The translations under genes were made by a program, and so were the position numbers. From Imbricaverruca yamaguchii (taxonomy: Eukaryota; Arthropoda; Thecostraca; Neoverrucidae), in the NCBI GenBank assembly GCA_034440575.1, contig JAOTOL010001307.1, positions 248,001 to 312,000 of the forward strand: a DNA stretch of 64,000 nucleotides. The letters are read 5' to 3'. This document shows positions 47,994-59,812 of this stretch, piece by piece; the stretch's first letter is position 1, and each line of letters starts with the position of its first letter. The notes beneath the pieces are model-generated. The model was not told the DNA's origin. It saw only the letters and a program-made list of their open reading frames with translations, and searched no databases.

Positions 47994-48121
47994 CGGGACC
48001 TGCGCGGCGTGCAGGGCCGGGTGCAGCAGGTGCGGGTGGTGGATCGACTCGGGCGCGTACGCCAGCGCCGCCTGGTGGTGGTGCCACATGTCCGCGCCAG
48101 GTCCGTAGAATCCGCCCACGT
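47994..48121 (-). CDS. mec-8: MEC-8-like linker exon
   Basis: Encodes HVGGFYGPGADMWHHHQ, then an Ala/His/Pro-rich piece (IHHPHLLHPALHAAQVP). Linkers with MW-x-Q-AALAYA and ALH phrases are typical of this family, as I recall it. Acceptor TGCCGCAG before 48121; phase 1 in. I place the donor at GTCCCG|GTGCGT (47994/47993) rather than at CAG|GTCCCG four codons earlier, because GTGCGT fits the donor consensus better; both are phase 0. Confidence 0.82.
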
Positions 48122-48315
48122 CTGCGGCAGGCAGACAGCCGGTCACCTCTGCGGGCCAGACGGTGTGTCACCTCACGTGTGGCGCGGGTCGCAGACGGGC
48201 GGCAGGCAGACAGCCGGTCACCTCTGCCGGACAGACGGTGTGTCACCTCACGTGTGGCGCGGGTCGCAGACGGGCGGCCGACACAACGCCGGTCACCTCT
48301 GCCGGGCAGATTGCG
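48122..48315 (-). repeat. 75-bp copies of the acceptor region of the linker exon
   Basis: GGCAGGCAGACAGCCGGTCA on the plus strand, which directly abuts the acceptor, recurs at about 75-base spacing (48126, 48201, and 48274 as a diverged copy). Each nearer copy is again followed by CTCACGTG or CCCACGT, the sequence of the exon start on this strand. The intronic copies carry an insertion between the CACGT and the pyrimidine tract. Confidence 0.7.
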
Positions 48316-49800
48316 CGTCACGAAGAACAATCAAAATCGTATCACTGTCGGCAGTGACTAATGCAGTAGCGGAGTTGTGATCACCATAGATTGCGCGGCG
48401 GTCACACGGATACACAGTCTGCAATCACCAGATGCGCATGCGCCACCACACGTTCCTGCCTTGGACACAACAAAATGTGAGCACTCAGAAGAAATGGTGT
48501 AACAGGAGTTAGTAAGAACACATTTTAAGTTTGACGGAGGTTTATTTATGAGGGAAGTCAGCGAGACCTGAGAAACACTAGCAGAACAGTTATGAACGTT
48601 TTGGAAGTATAACATTCGTGTGGGATGCAGTCGGTCCCGACAGGATCGTCGGAGGGGAGACGGAGGGAGCTGGGAGAGGGAGCTAATAAGACTGTTTCGT
48701 ATATGGGTGGGAATTGCTCGAGTGTCGACTTTGCTTTAATAATCTACGTAGTAGCCTAGTTGAAGGATCCCAACCAAACAGAACGCCCGTTACAAATTAT
48801 CGTAGGTGCGTTGTGTGTCCAAGGCTCAAAGGCGACGCCCCATCGTCGCAGGACTTTACAGCCCAGTCTGATGGGCGGTAGTCAGATCTGCAGGTCAGGT
48901 CAGGTCAGTTGTGTCGTGAACCGGACCAGCATGCAGTCGACGCACGGTAGTTGAGTATCTAAAACACGTGCACACGAATGCCTGCCGATTGTGGCGCAGA
49001 TGGATGAAATGCCATCGGACCAAGTACGCATCAAACAAAAATACACCATTAGAAATATCGGTAGACTACTGGGAAAACTGGGTATGCTGGCCACATACCA
49101 TCTGTGCGACACGATACTGCGGATGCTGGTGCCGCGTTATGTCGCCACCTGATAACACGAACAATATTCGCGCTTCATTCGTTTCCAGGTGCGCAGTATT
49201 CCCGAACTATGGTATTCACAAAACGAACCTAACCCGCAAAAGCTGTCAGAAGTCATCAGGTAAATTGCAGATGAAGTCGCCGTCATGTAGGTATGAAACA
49301 TTTATCCGTGCCAGAACATTGCACAAAATGTATATGAATCATGCACCAGAGACATGGCAAGACTGGGTAAATTCAGAACGAAGCAGCAATGTTCCCGAAA
49401 GGCTGCAAACATGCAATCAATCATGTCCAATCTCCTCCCATCACCAGCACTCCAACGGTAAAATATGAGAAATTGCACAACGCGCCCATGTCGCCCGCCC
49501 AATCTTCATAAATTCTCGTTCACAGCGCACAGCCAAAATGAATGACTCTTTCACCTGGACCACGTCCGGCTGGTGATTGGGATGGCTGGAGCATACCTGA
49601 CCGCGCCCGAACCTACGTCACTGTTAACCCGCCCGGTCTCCCGCTCCCTGAGGACATCGCTGCTGAGTGTCGGTGATGTCACTGTCTCCTTACAGAGAGG
49701 ACGTCAGACCATTTTCCGCCCGCCTCCCCTCTCTGATGACATCACTGTTCAGTGTTAATGTTGCCACGGTCTCCTTACAAAGGCGACGTCATCTATGAGA
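48316..49800. other. MEC-8-like intron DNA without recognised gene
   Basis: No exon recognised. A tandem duplication of roughly 105 bases occurs at 49600-49790 (CGCCCGnnCTCCCnnTCnCTGA, then a phrase ending in CTCCTTACA). The rest is unique sequence. Confidence 0.4.
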
Positions 49801-49964
49801 AGGCGATCCAGTGGTGCAGTGGTCTAGTGGTTCAGTGGTCCAGTGATTATGCAGTGCACGGATGCTACACACCAGGTTCAGCAGAACTGCCGCGTTCGTG
49901 ATTAGCCTCGAGTGCAATGATTCATCGTATCCAGGCGCGCACCCAGGATTTTTTCCATGGGGGC

Positions 49965-50290
49965 CCGGACCGAAAGGGGCACTTGGGCGGCTCCAAAAGG
50001 GCACTTGACCGGCTCCAAAAGGGCACTTTGCGGCCCGGGGCACACTGGAAGGTTTGTTGACCGGGGGGGGGGGGGGCGTGAATTTTCCATGCCGCATAGG
50101 ACAGGAAAGGGCACAGGGAATGTCATTTTTAGGCCAAAAGGGCATTTTTGGGCCCAAAAGGCACTTTTGGCACAGGCGGGGCACATAAGGGAAGTGATTT
50201 TTGGTCTAAATTTGGGACATTCCGGCCAAGACAGCACTTTTCGGTCAAAAGGGCACTTTTGGCCAAAAGGGCACTTTAGTCTCATGGGGG
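49965..50290. repeat. Degenerate AAAAGGGCACTTTT repeat
   Basis: AAAAGGGCACTT with flanking GGC or GGT recurs about nine times at spacings of 15-40 bp, with a G run (50063-50076) and a C run (50289-50301). The next stretch to 50880 has nothing recognised. Confidence 0.8.
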
Positions 50291-50912
50291 GCCGCCCCCC
50301 CCCCCTCCGGTGTGCTACTGATCGAATCTGATGGTTAAAAGCTAATTCACAGGTGCCAATATTTAAAGAGCACTTCACACGTAGCAACCGAATTTCTAGT
50401 ATCAATCCACGGTCCGATGAACATGTCTTCTGCTCAATAAGGTTTTATGTGTCATGGCTACAGATGTACAGAGCATGGAGGTGATAACCTTAGGTAAGGT
50501 GATCTTGCCCGCTGGCTAGCGAACCCGACCTCTGTGACTCGACACGGCTCTCATTGATTCTTGCGCAGCCAGTTTATCGGATTGCATGTCCCAAATATTG
50601 GGACTGGGTGGGTGTAGGCGGTCTGCGGATCGGCAGGTCAGTAGTCAATAACTGCCTGGCGAGTGGACCGACCTACAATTGGCCGCGGAAACACCCATTA
50701 CCTGTAAGATCGATCGCGTTTTTCGTGCAGGCGCGCTCAGCAATTTGGCACAATTCATCGTCAACTGCATACAAGCACTTCGATGATCGACCGTACGCTC
50801 GCTGAATTATTGAGTGTGCTTAGTTCTGGGCCGGGACAACGAGCGTCCGCCGCACTTCATGATTCACGAGGCTCGACGAAGGTCGATAAGCGCCGCCGTC
50901 GCCGCCGTCGCG

Positions 50913-50952
50913 GGCCTCTGACACGCCGGCGATAGCCGACGTGTCAGAGGCC
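50913..50952. repeat. 13-bp inverted repeat
   Basis: GGCCTCTGACACG (50913-50925) and its exact reverse complement (50940-50952) surround a 14-base loop. It stands directly before the CGTCGTCAG-type repeats. It could form a hairpin; no terminator or transposon end is recognisable. Confidence 0.85.
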
Positions 50953-51109
50953 GTCGTCAGCCGTCGTCGTCGGCCGGTCGTCAGCGGGTCGTCAGGCGGT
51001 CGTCAGCGCATTGACAGGTTGCTCTCGGCCATCCGTCAATCGGTCATTTAGTCACTGGCAGCCCCCTGGCAGTCAAGCATCGGCCCGACGCTGTCCGTCC
51101 TCGGGCGGG

Positions 51110-51860
51110 TGCTCATCTGTCGTCAGTCTGTCGTCAGTCCGTCGTCAGTTTGCCGTAAGTACGTCGTCAATGCATTGTCAGTCTGTCCCCAGACTATTAT
51201 CAGTGCGTCGTCAGTCTACGAGCAGTCTGTCCGCAGGCTATTGTCAGCCTGTCGTAAGTTCACCCTCAGTCTGCTGTTTGTCTGTGGTCAGTTTATTGTC
51301 TGTCTGTCGTAAGTTTGCGTCAGTCTGTCATCAGCCTGTCATCGGTCTGTCATCAATCTGTCGTCAGTCTGCCACCAGTCTGTCGTCGGTCCGTCGTCAG
51401 TCTGTCGTCAGTCTGTCGTCAGTCTGTCGTCAGTCTGTCGTCAGTCTGTCGTCAGTCTGTCGTCAGTCTGTCGTCAGTCTGTCGTCAGTCTGTCGTCAGT
51501 CTGCCACCAGTCTGTCGTCAGTCTGTCGTCAGTCTGCCACCAGTCTGTCATCAGACTGTCATTAGTCTGTCGTCGGTCCGTCGTCAGTCTGTCGTCAGTC
51601 TGTCGTCAGTCTGCCACCAGTCTGTCGTCAGTCTGTCGTCAGTCTGTCGTCAGTCTGTCGTCAGTCTGTCGTCAGTCTGTCGTCAGTCTGCCACCAGTCT
51701 GTCGTCAGTCTGTCGTCAGTCTGTCGTCAGTCTGCCACCAGTCTGTCATCAGACTGTCATTAGTCCGTCGTCAGTCTGTCGTCAGTCCGTCGTCAGTCTG
51801 TCGTCGGTCCATCGTCAGTCCGTCGTCAGTCTGTCGTCGGTCCACTGCCGGTCCACCGAT
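51110..51860. repeat. 11-bp minisatellite CAGTCTGTCGT
   Basis: About 65 units of CAGTCTGTCGT with periodic variants CAGTCTGCCAC and CAGACTGTCAT that build higher-order units. Eleven is not divisible by three and no phase gives a stop, so all three plus frames spell the same cyclic peptide (QSVVSLSSVCR). Not a gene. Confidence 0.96.
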
Positions 51861-52186
51861 GAGCAGATGGCGTTGGCCGTCGGCGCTGGCCCGTCCGACC
51901 GGCCGACACTCGCCGCCGTCGCTGCTGTGGCCGGCCGACTGTGGTTGGCCATCACCAGCCGGCCCGCCGCCGCCCCTGCCGATCGGACCGATATGCTGTC
52001 CGATCAGCATCTCTGCCGGCGCTGTTATTAGAGCGCCGGCAGAACACGGAAACCGATCGGCTGTCGCGCGGCGCCAACAGCGTTCAGATGCGATTGGACA
52101 ACAGGCTGCTTTCCGTTCACACTCAGTCTGGTGTGATTGAGTGAGGGTGGACCCAAAGCCCTTTACATATTATTGTATCAGGCCCT

Positions 52187-52381
52187 TTACATATCATAGT
52201 CACCTTCCTCAAAACGGTTCGAACAGAGCCGAGCCATCTTCAGGTTTATCCGGTCCTTTCTCGCACACAGGTGCATCCACTCCGCTCTAATTTTTGCATC
52301 TTTCGGAAAACTAAAATACGAGATACCAGGAATGTTCCTAAAAGATGAAGTACACGTAGCCACAGAGCAGTATTCTATTGC
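52187..52381 (-). pseudogene. THAP-domain remnant
   Basis: The minus frame contains CSVATCTSS, GISYFSFPKD, EWMHLCARKD and ARLCSNRFEEGDY, in the order and spacing of a THAP zinc-coordinating DNA-binding domain (C-x4-C, FPKD, W, C-x2-H, F). The last zinc ligand is Arg instead of His (CSNRF for CSxHF). The frame stops directly after the domain. THAP domains occur in P-element-type transposases and in host regulators derived from them. No transposase catalytic domain is seen nearby. It lies in an intron of the MEC-8-like gene in the same orientation, probably a transposon relic. Confidence 0.72.
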
Positions 52382-52599
52382 TTTAAGCACCTGGCCAAAG
52401 ACCGGAAAAGCCTGTAATATAGTGTACGCAGCCGCAACGCTACCAGAGATTTGGACTCTGAAAGGACGCTTGTATGCTAGCGCAGAAAATGCGCAGGAAA
52501 TGTGCAACGAATGACGTCACAAATTAAAGTGGCCCTGTGGCCGCTGAAGGGACGGTGCCCCTCTGGGAGAGCCGGCGTGTGTCCATACCCATCGGGTGT

Positions 52600-53110
52600 T
52601 TAACGGCAAGTGGGTCGTAATGTCCGTCAGCCTGCCACTACGTCCGCAACGCCGGCCGCTACGCCGTCCGCAACGCCGTCCGCTACGCCGTTCGCTACGC
52701 CGCCTTCGCAGGCAGCGCTGACGTCACGGTACTCGATAATCAGACGGGGCGCAGCGGCCGACCGATGTACGGAATTCCGGGTAGCCGGCGGCCGTAACGG
52801 CGACTGAACACGACCGTCGGCCACGACACTCAGCCTAACTTTAAGAACTGGGGCCGCGGCCGGAGCGATTCGTGTCAGAATGGTGATGAGCCCGAGGCGG
52901 CCGGCTCGGTGGCGGCCGGCCGGCGGCAGGCACCGTCCGACATTACCGGCAACAAATGACCGGGACCGAATATCGAACCACCGGTTGGTCCGGTCACGGC
53001 CGTGCGGTCAAACCGGCACGCCACGCACCCGGACGGTCTCGAAGTCGCGAAGTCTCGAAGTCTCGGTCGGTTCGGACGGTCTCGAAAACGACATCGCTCG
53101 ACGTGTTCTC
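52600..53110. other. CpG-rich intron segment
   Basis: Contains a 10-bp repeat (CCGCnACGCC and similar, 52640-52700) and CGAAGTCTCG repeats (53040-53070). No gene recognised; 53110-55740 is likewise without recognised features apart from a possible 77-bp duplication around GTGACACAT (55606 and 55683). Confidence 0.4.
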
Positions 53111-55750
53111 CTACTATTTCACGCTATCGGTGTAAAGATTTGACAGTGTAACGCTGTCCGTTGTATTATGCATTTCTGTTAATTGACCCTCTCTAAAAAT
53201 GAGTTCCAGTTTATCAAGGCTGCTGCGCTGATGGGGGTTGGAGTCAGGCCACACACGCACCCCACGTAATCTTGAGATATAGCTTGAAATATCAGCTCAG
53301 AGCAACCTTAGCGGACTTGGGCGGAAGCTGAATATGACCGTATGTGACTATAGATGATAGAATAAGAACACAAAAGCATTGTCCCTGGTTGGGTCGCAAG
53401 GTCGAACCAACTTTTGTGGTGAAAATGTTTATGATGTTTTTAATATTCACCAAGTTTAAACCGAAGATAATCGTCATTGAGAACAATACCTTCAAACAGT
53501 ATTGCAAATTTCAACTCAAAATATCGTCGAACCAGCGAGTTATCACGTGAGACGTCCAACACGTCGTGTACGCCAGAGGAGGTATGCTCTGGAAGCAAAG
53601 CCAACGGTGCGTTGGCTTCAGGCGTCATTAGGCGCTCTTAGCGAGAGAGGGCGAGAGTCGTTGTGTGGGGCTCCACTACTGCGGGTACTGGGTACGACAG
53701 CCTGCCACGGACTTGTGGCCCCACGGCAGCTCCGTTCTCTTGCCAGCTCGTGAGGACATCGAGTCCTATTGTCTAGCAAGTGCAGAAATTCCAAAATTTG
53801 ACTGAGTGTGCATGCCATTGCCGTCTGGTTTAAGCTTGAAGGTTGGTAAAACAAAATGCAACACCAAAATGTCATGTGTTTCTCGACGTTGATAAGTGGA
53901 GCTGCGTCGTACCCTTTAACGCGTGCTTCCATCCACCGTAAAATAAGTTATTTTTGTTTGGAGAGAACATAATTGGCCTCACCAGTCGCGTGGTGAAACG
54001 CAACAAGGGCAACAATATATTTTGCGAAATGATATGCTTGCCATTTGCCACACCACCTCTTCCTTATATTTGATCCGTCACTGGCATCTATTCACCTAGC
54101 CAACGTCGCGGTGACAGCTCTGCACATGAACATAGGGCAACACGGAATACATAAAAGTCATTCCTTTGATTAGAATGGCATTGAGATGGTACTATGATAG
54201 CATGATATTGATGGCATATCCTACATGTCTGCGTCCATCGAAGCCTGTGTGGTATTGACCAGGTTTGCACTCACCTTGCATTTGGGACACACTGCGGGAA
54301 ATGCCGGAAATATGGTGTCCAACAATATCGACACATTTTCTAGCGAAGATCGACATTCCTAGCAGGTGATCTCCGTGACTTATAATCGCACCAGCCATTT
54401 GGAGGATAAACGTGCACTTAACCCTCGCATTACGGACGGTTTCCGAATCACGTCGCTTGCGAAACTAGTCGAGACGACCCGTGATGAGCATAACTAAGGG
54501 TCAAGGGTTAATTTGCACGGCATCGGAAAGGCCGTGAGCCTATGCCCTGCCGCCGTTCCGAGCTGCGAGCGTCCTGCTTGCCGTGAGGGTACATTTCCCC
54601 GCAGATACCTTTGGAACCGCTACATACCTTCATACCTCCGGACTTGCATATATACCCGCGAAGATACCTTAGGAACCGCTACATCGATTGAAGCTGTCCA
54701 AACGACAACCAACTGTGCTGCATTAGGTGGCCGAACAAGATGTCATGTGTCATTATTTCAGTTTCTTAATAATGTCATTGGTCAGGCCAAGCGCAAACAA
54801 AAATGTAATGATTATAGTATTGTCAGCCCCTATATATGGCACGGACAATGGCACCTCTGCGTTATCTTTCAAAATATGCTGTAGGGACAACAAATGTAAT
54901 TTATGGCATAATTATCAGGGTTCTGTTCATATTAATGTCAAAGTCATTGCCAGTGCAGGTCAACGTTTGCAATCACAATATAATGTCGTAAAGTATATAT
55001 CTCCATGGAAATTTATCGATTCTGTTACAAAGGAACACTTTCTGAGAAATGAAATGTTTTAAACTCGACATAATTGAGGTAAGTGAAGTCTAAATATCAC
55101 AGCAGACTGTAGATGTACACCTAGTCCTAATTATACGTTTATGATTCCAGGGTTAACCCACCCGTGGTTCATTGAACCTGCTGTAATTCAGATCTCGAAC
55201 TTCCAGGAGCCTGGAACATGAATCCCGAACATAACTCAGGAGTAGGTCATCTGTTCCCAATGACCTCTCCGCTTTGAATGTCAACACTCCACGACATGAT
55301 AATACTGACGGATTCCCTCTGTGCCCAGAGCACAATGCGAACCACTCGGTTGGCAGCGCATTTTGCGAACACTCAGTTCGCTTCCAGGCCCAACTGCAAG
55401 ACGCTCACAGTTTTCGTCGAATCCCACATCGAATTTCTTCCAACGCCCATTATTTCATATTACACGCTGCACGCTCACATTGATTATTCATAGTTTGTTG
55501 TCCAGAAAAGCTCTTCATACTCAATGGTCGACATACTGAAGCGATAATTTCAATACTCACCACTTCCCACTCTCTGGCCACACTCGCTCGCGCCACACAA
55601 TACCAGTGACACATACCTCTGTCCCTGAGGTCGGGACATCCACCCACCCGCATATATACACGCACACAGGCCACAGTACGGGTGACACATGCCTCTACTG
55701 CTAAGTGTCTGGTGGGGGTGGGGGCGTGCCCGGTGGTGGAGAATACTCAC

Positions 55751-55892
55751 GTCCGTGTGAGAAGGCAGGGTGCATCAGTGCAGGGTGGGGTGCCGCCGCC
55801 GACACCTGCTGCTTGGGCTTGCTAACTTTGGTGTTGCTCTTGGCAAACTCCAGACGTATGGTCTGGGGCAGGTCGGGGTCGAAGCGTGCACC
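55751..55892 (-). CDS. mec-8: MEC-8-like exon, end of RRM1 and linker start
   Basis: Encodes [20 protein letters not shown], the last strand of RRM1, and TKVSKPKQQ with an Ala/His/Pro-rich beginning of the linker ([13 protein letters not shown]). RFDP-x-x-PQTxRLEFAK is diagnostic for the RBPMS/couch-potato/MEC-8 family. The residue before RFDP is Ala where family members mostly have Ile or Val. Acceptor TCCGACAG before 55892, donor GGAC|GTGAGT at 55751; phase 0 in, 1 out. Confidence 0.93.
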
Positions 55893-56300
55893 CTGTCGGA
55901 CACAGACGGTTGACGTGGTGACCGCAGCGTTGGTAGTGTGGACAGACGGCGCGTCTCTCTCACACACCGCCAAGATGCGGTTGGCACAACCGTGAAACAG
56001 ACTCCCGGCAGAGGTTCCTTGGCATGGCTCCGACCATGTGAGGAGGCCAGATGTCGCCGACATGGGCAGGGCACCGCCAAGAGGACAGGATAGTTCAGTG
56101 TTCGGCATAGTTAGGGGACGTGGCAGAAGGTCAGATGTGCTTGACGTAGCTTCGAGTACGGGAGGAATCCAGACGTCACCGACTAGCTTACGGGACGGCC
56201 AAGCGGACAAAATTTAGTCGCGGTTGGCATGGTTACTGGTGCGTGGCAAAAGGTGAGATGAGCCCGACATGGTTAGAGACGTCTAAGGAGTCCAAAAAAT
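55893..56300. repeat. Degenerate repeat upstream of the RRM1 end exon
   Basis: Phrases like GnnGnCCAGATGTCnCCGACATGG and GGCATnGTTnnnGGGnnGTGGCA recur with spacing near 60 bp on the plus strand. They are old and irregular. Sequence from 56300 to 56980 has no recognised feature. Confidence 0.5.
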
Positions 56301-56984
56301 AGGGGTGACAAGTGACTGAAGACTCGGCAAAAGACCACGGGACCTAGAATTCTTCCAAGGTTAAGGGTGTATCAGAATGCCAGTGGCGCTTGGCATGACA
56401 ATCCAAAGGGGTTCAAACAAGTCAGGAGACCAGAGGTGCCTGGTTATGGTTCTGGAGTGCAACAAGAGCACGGATGAGCCTATCGTGTTTAACGGTGCCA
56501 CCACCTCCCCTCTCCCATCATACAAACACGGAGGAGCGGCAGAAACCACCCATGAACGCTGCGCATCACCGGGAGGGTGCTGCAGTTGGTACGTTTGTGA
56601 GATAGTGATGGCTAAGATAGACATGGCTGTATACAGGATGCGTATTTAGGGGGACGACTGGCACCTTTCAGCCGTCAGGCACACAAACTGATTACCTCCA
56701 GTAAACCTGAGGGCGTTATGCTCAGCATGGTAGGCCCGGCAGCTCCCACTATTACTGTAGGGGAGACGAATATCATGTAGGTTGCGATGCTTCGCGGAGT
56801 GTGTGTGACAACGATTGCAGAAAAGATGAAGGCATTACTATCGACAACATCCTACGAACAGATTCAGCTACATAGAATAGCGTCTGCGTGAAGGACATGA
56901 ATTAGGAGTGCTGTGCATCGGAAGCTGCGTCATCGGAGCCCCAGCTCTAGCAGCCTGGAGATGGTGGACACATGTACACTCCGT

Positions 56985-57250
56985 GAGACGTGATTTGGTG
57001 ATGGTGGCCTGCACATCACACGTGATTCAGTCAACACACCCTGACTATCACCCGTGAGACGTGATTTGGTGATGGTGGCCTGCACATCACACGTAACACA
57101 CCCTGACTATCGCCAGTGAGACGTGATTTGGTGATGGTGGCCTGCACATCACACGTGAACACACGTGACTATCACCCGTGAGACGTGATTTTGTGATGGT
57201 GGCCTGCACATCACACGTGACTCAGTCAACACACCCTGATGATCGCCCGT
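56985..57250. repeat. About 60-bp minisatellite, 4 copies
   Basis: Units of GTGAGACGTGATTTGGTGAT plus GGTGGCCTGCACATCACACG and a variable spacer. A GTGA tetranucleotide run follows at 57285-57303. Confidence 0.92.
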
Positions 57251-57474
57251 GATGAAAGGGAGGTTTGCTTCGGAGGGCCACAGGGTGAGTGAGTGAGTGA
57301 GTGCCTCACATTTGACAGAACTCCGTACATTTCAGATAATTATCTACATTTCGCAGAATGGTACTGCACGAAAGGCAACCCGCTGGCAACATATACATTA
57401 ATTTGTTCTGAAAGCGATGAATAGCACACATTTAAGCCGTTGACGCATGACACATGGTGGATTATGCGTGGAAC

Positions 57475-57665
57475 AGAAGAACGGAAGTTCACATTGGCGA
57501 CAGCGGACTGCTAAGGCGCGCGGTACACGAGATAACATGTTGGCGACAGCGAAATGGTGGTCTAAGAAGCGGAGTACACAAGAGCACACAATGGCGACAG
57601 GGGACGGGTGGTGCTCTAAGATGCGAGGTACGCCAGAGTACACAATGGCGACAGTTAACCGGTTG
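57475..57665. repeat. About 54-bp tandem repeat, 3.5 copies
   Basis: Units centre on GTACACnAGAnnACAnnnTGGCGACAG and TCTAAGAnGCGnnG. From 57670 to 58640 no feature is recognised. Confidence 0.8.
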
Positions 57666-58714
57666 TGTTCTAAGACGCCGAATCAAACTCCGATCAACTG
57701 TCTAGAGTCCACTGGTCTAGGGAGCCGTTTGCGAGGAGCATTGAAGCAGCTTGCCAAGTTGCGCTTCATTCTTGTGAAATATCACATCAATTGCAAGGTT
57801 GGCAGCTATTTTTGTGTAATATCCACTTAATTTCAAAGATATATCATGTATATTATCAACGTACTGTAAGAGACTTTTCAATTATCGTTGAAGTGGTGAC
57901 ATCTTAAATGTCAAAGGAGACTCCCGGGCTTGCTTGGCCTATACTCCCTTTTGATATTGAATGGCGTTTAGTCACGCAGTGTATGTCCCGAAGACATTAG
58001 CCATTTCTGCCCAACGTTATACTGCAATATACATGCATATTGCATTGTTTTGCTAATTGCACAACACAGGATTAACGGACAACGTTCTACCGTGCTGCAA
58101 CAACTGCACCCAAAATGTCGTCGCCTATGCTCAACCTGCAAATCTCACGTAATCTTGAAATTATTCAAGAAGTCGCCTGACGATTTATCTGTGTTGCTTC
58201 AATAATACATCTCCAACACCAGATCGCATGACATTATCGTCAGTAACACTACGATTTTGACTGAGCACAAACTGGGCAGTCGCCGGGCCAGCAGGCGCGT
58301 GACGTGACGTTACCATTCGGTGCGCTGTCACACAGATCATCGGCTAACTCGCGTCGGAAACTACTCAGTATTCAAGCAACGAACGTAATGAGAGAGATGT
58401 AGCTCCAGGGACGTCGAGAACAATTTGCCCTATGTGGCGAAGCGCTGGAGATCTCATCTGAGGGACAACACCAAGTCCGCATGCAATGGGTTTGCTGAGA
58501 TCGGACAGCGGTTGCGAGGAGGTCCACAGGGGCAACATTGTCTCACATGTGGAGGCCTCCATTTTTATCAACCTCATGATGAGCGATGGGGAGAGCTGCC
58601 GACTTCGAACATTGGACGGCGGAGCGCTTCGCCACCGTCAAAATAGTATATTGCCGCGAATCCAGTGGTCGATGGCCGAATATTGGGTACCGTTCATAAT
58701 ACGCCGGTCACTCC

Positions 58715-58902
58715 CAACAGGATCAGGCGGCGGGCATCGCATGTCAATATCCATGGTATGGCCATACCCATGTGGCCGTCCCGCAGGCACACAGCCAGCT
58801 TTGGTACACCAGGAGCAAGCGGTGGGCATCACATGTCAATGTCCATGGTGCGGGAATACCCATGTGGGCATCCTGCAGGCACACCGCCGGCTGAAGCGCA
58901 CC
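58715..58902 (-). repeat. 92-bp copies of the donor of the RRM1 middle exon
   Basis: On the minus strand the exon end GCCCAG|GTGCGC (58902/58901) has a copy GCTCCTG|GTGTAC at 58810/58809 and a more diverged one at about 58718. Between them the 92-bp unit, containing CATGGGTATnnCCnnACCATGG and GACAT(G/A)(T/C)GATGCCC, is well preserved. The array starts with the exon end and runs into the intron. Confidence 0.85.
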
Positions 58903-59018
58903 TGGGCGCGGTTTTTCGCCGTTTCCGCCTCGTTGCGCGTGTTGAATGTGACAAATCCCACCGGAGAGGATGTCTTGCCGTTCTTGCTGGTGATCTTGAG
59001 CAGCGATCCTTCATATCC
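58902..59018 (-). CDS. mec-8: MEC-8-like exon, middle of RRM1
   Basis: Thirty-nine codons: [15 protein letters not shown], then [11 protein letters not shown] (RNP1 region) and [11 protein letters not shown] (helix 2). SK(N/Q)GK-x-PVGFV is the family signature. Acceptor TATTTCAG before 59018, donor GCCCAG|GTGCGC at 58902; phase 0 both sides. Helix 2 normally ends AKNALNG in this family; here it reads AKNRAQG, a notable difference. Confidence 0.93.
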
Positions 59019-59569
59019 CTGAAATATTTCGTTCACGTCAGCAGTGTTTGGTTTCATCTAGAGCCGCACTCACGTGTTTGTTTTCCACGATTGGGAGGCA
59101 GCGGTGTAGGAAATACACATTCTGGAGTGCGGCTGGGCTCTTCCCAGCCAGTAGACGGCATGCTTTTCTATTCTCTGCCCGCCAAATATGAAGGGATCAT
59201 AGATACCAAACGAGATGTCAAACATGCCGCTTTGTCCCGCCCTGGGTACAAAACTGATCCTGTTACTGGGGGAGTATTACCCAGTTTGGCCAGAGTCCCA
59301 TTTATCTTTGATAAAGTATTTGGGATTCCCAGTGCTTCTCTCTTTGTCAAAAGGATTAGCCACATCTTTCTCTTCCCTTCATCAAAAACGATTTAACCTA
59401 TAATACACATATATCACCAAATGGTTAGCTGACCATCTAGACCAGGTGTAGGTACGCGTAAGGGTTAATTGCTCTCATAATATGAAAGTTAAGATTGCCA
59501 TAAGCCTGACAAAACCATATGCATGTGATCAGTAACAGCGGATGCCTCCTTCACACAAATACTAGGAAC

Positions 59570-59690
59570 CCATTCACGCCGATGTGATATCCTATGACAC
59601 AGAGGCGGTAAGGAGCCATGCTATGCACGCCGAGGTGATATTCCATAACACAGAGGAAATAGACGAGTTATGTCATGCACGCACCATGAC
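59570..59690. repeat. About 55-bp tandem duplication
   Basis: CACGCCGAnGTGATATnCnATnACACAGAGG occurs twice (59576, 59626) in the intron between the first two RRM1 exons. Confidence 0.75.
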
Positions 59691-59812
59691 TGCGTGCTCT
59701 TAGCGCTAGATGTATATGATGCAGGGCATCCTTCCCGCCCCTTGCCATTCTCAAACCACAACTCTTGGGCTTCGGAGGAACATGCAGCAATGTCTCACCA
59801 GCCTGGACTTAC

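Noticed and set aside
48968..49468. 166-codon plus-strand frame in the MEC-8-like intron
   Set aside because: No recognised domain, and it is antisense to the host gene without splice-site or repeat evidence.
52150..52200. Two copies of CCCTTTACATAT beside the THAP remnant as a target-site duplication
   Set aside because: Both copies lie on the same side of the domain, 30 bases apart, so they cannot flank an insertion.
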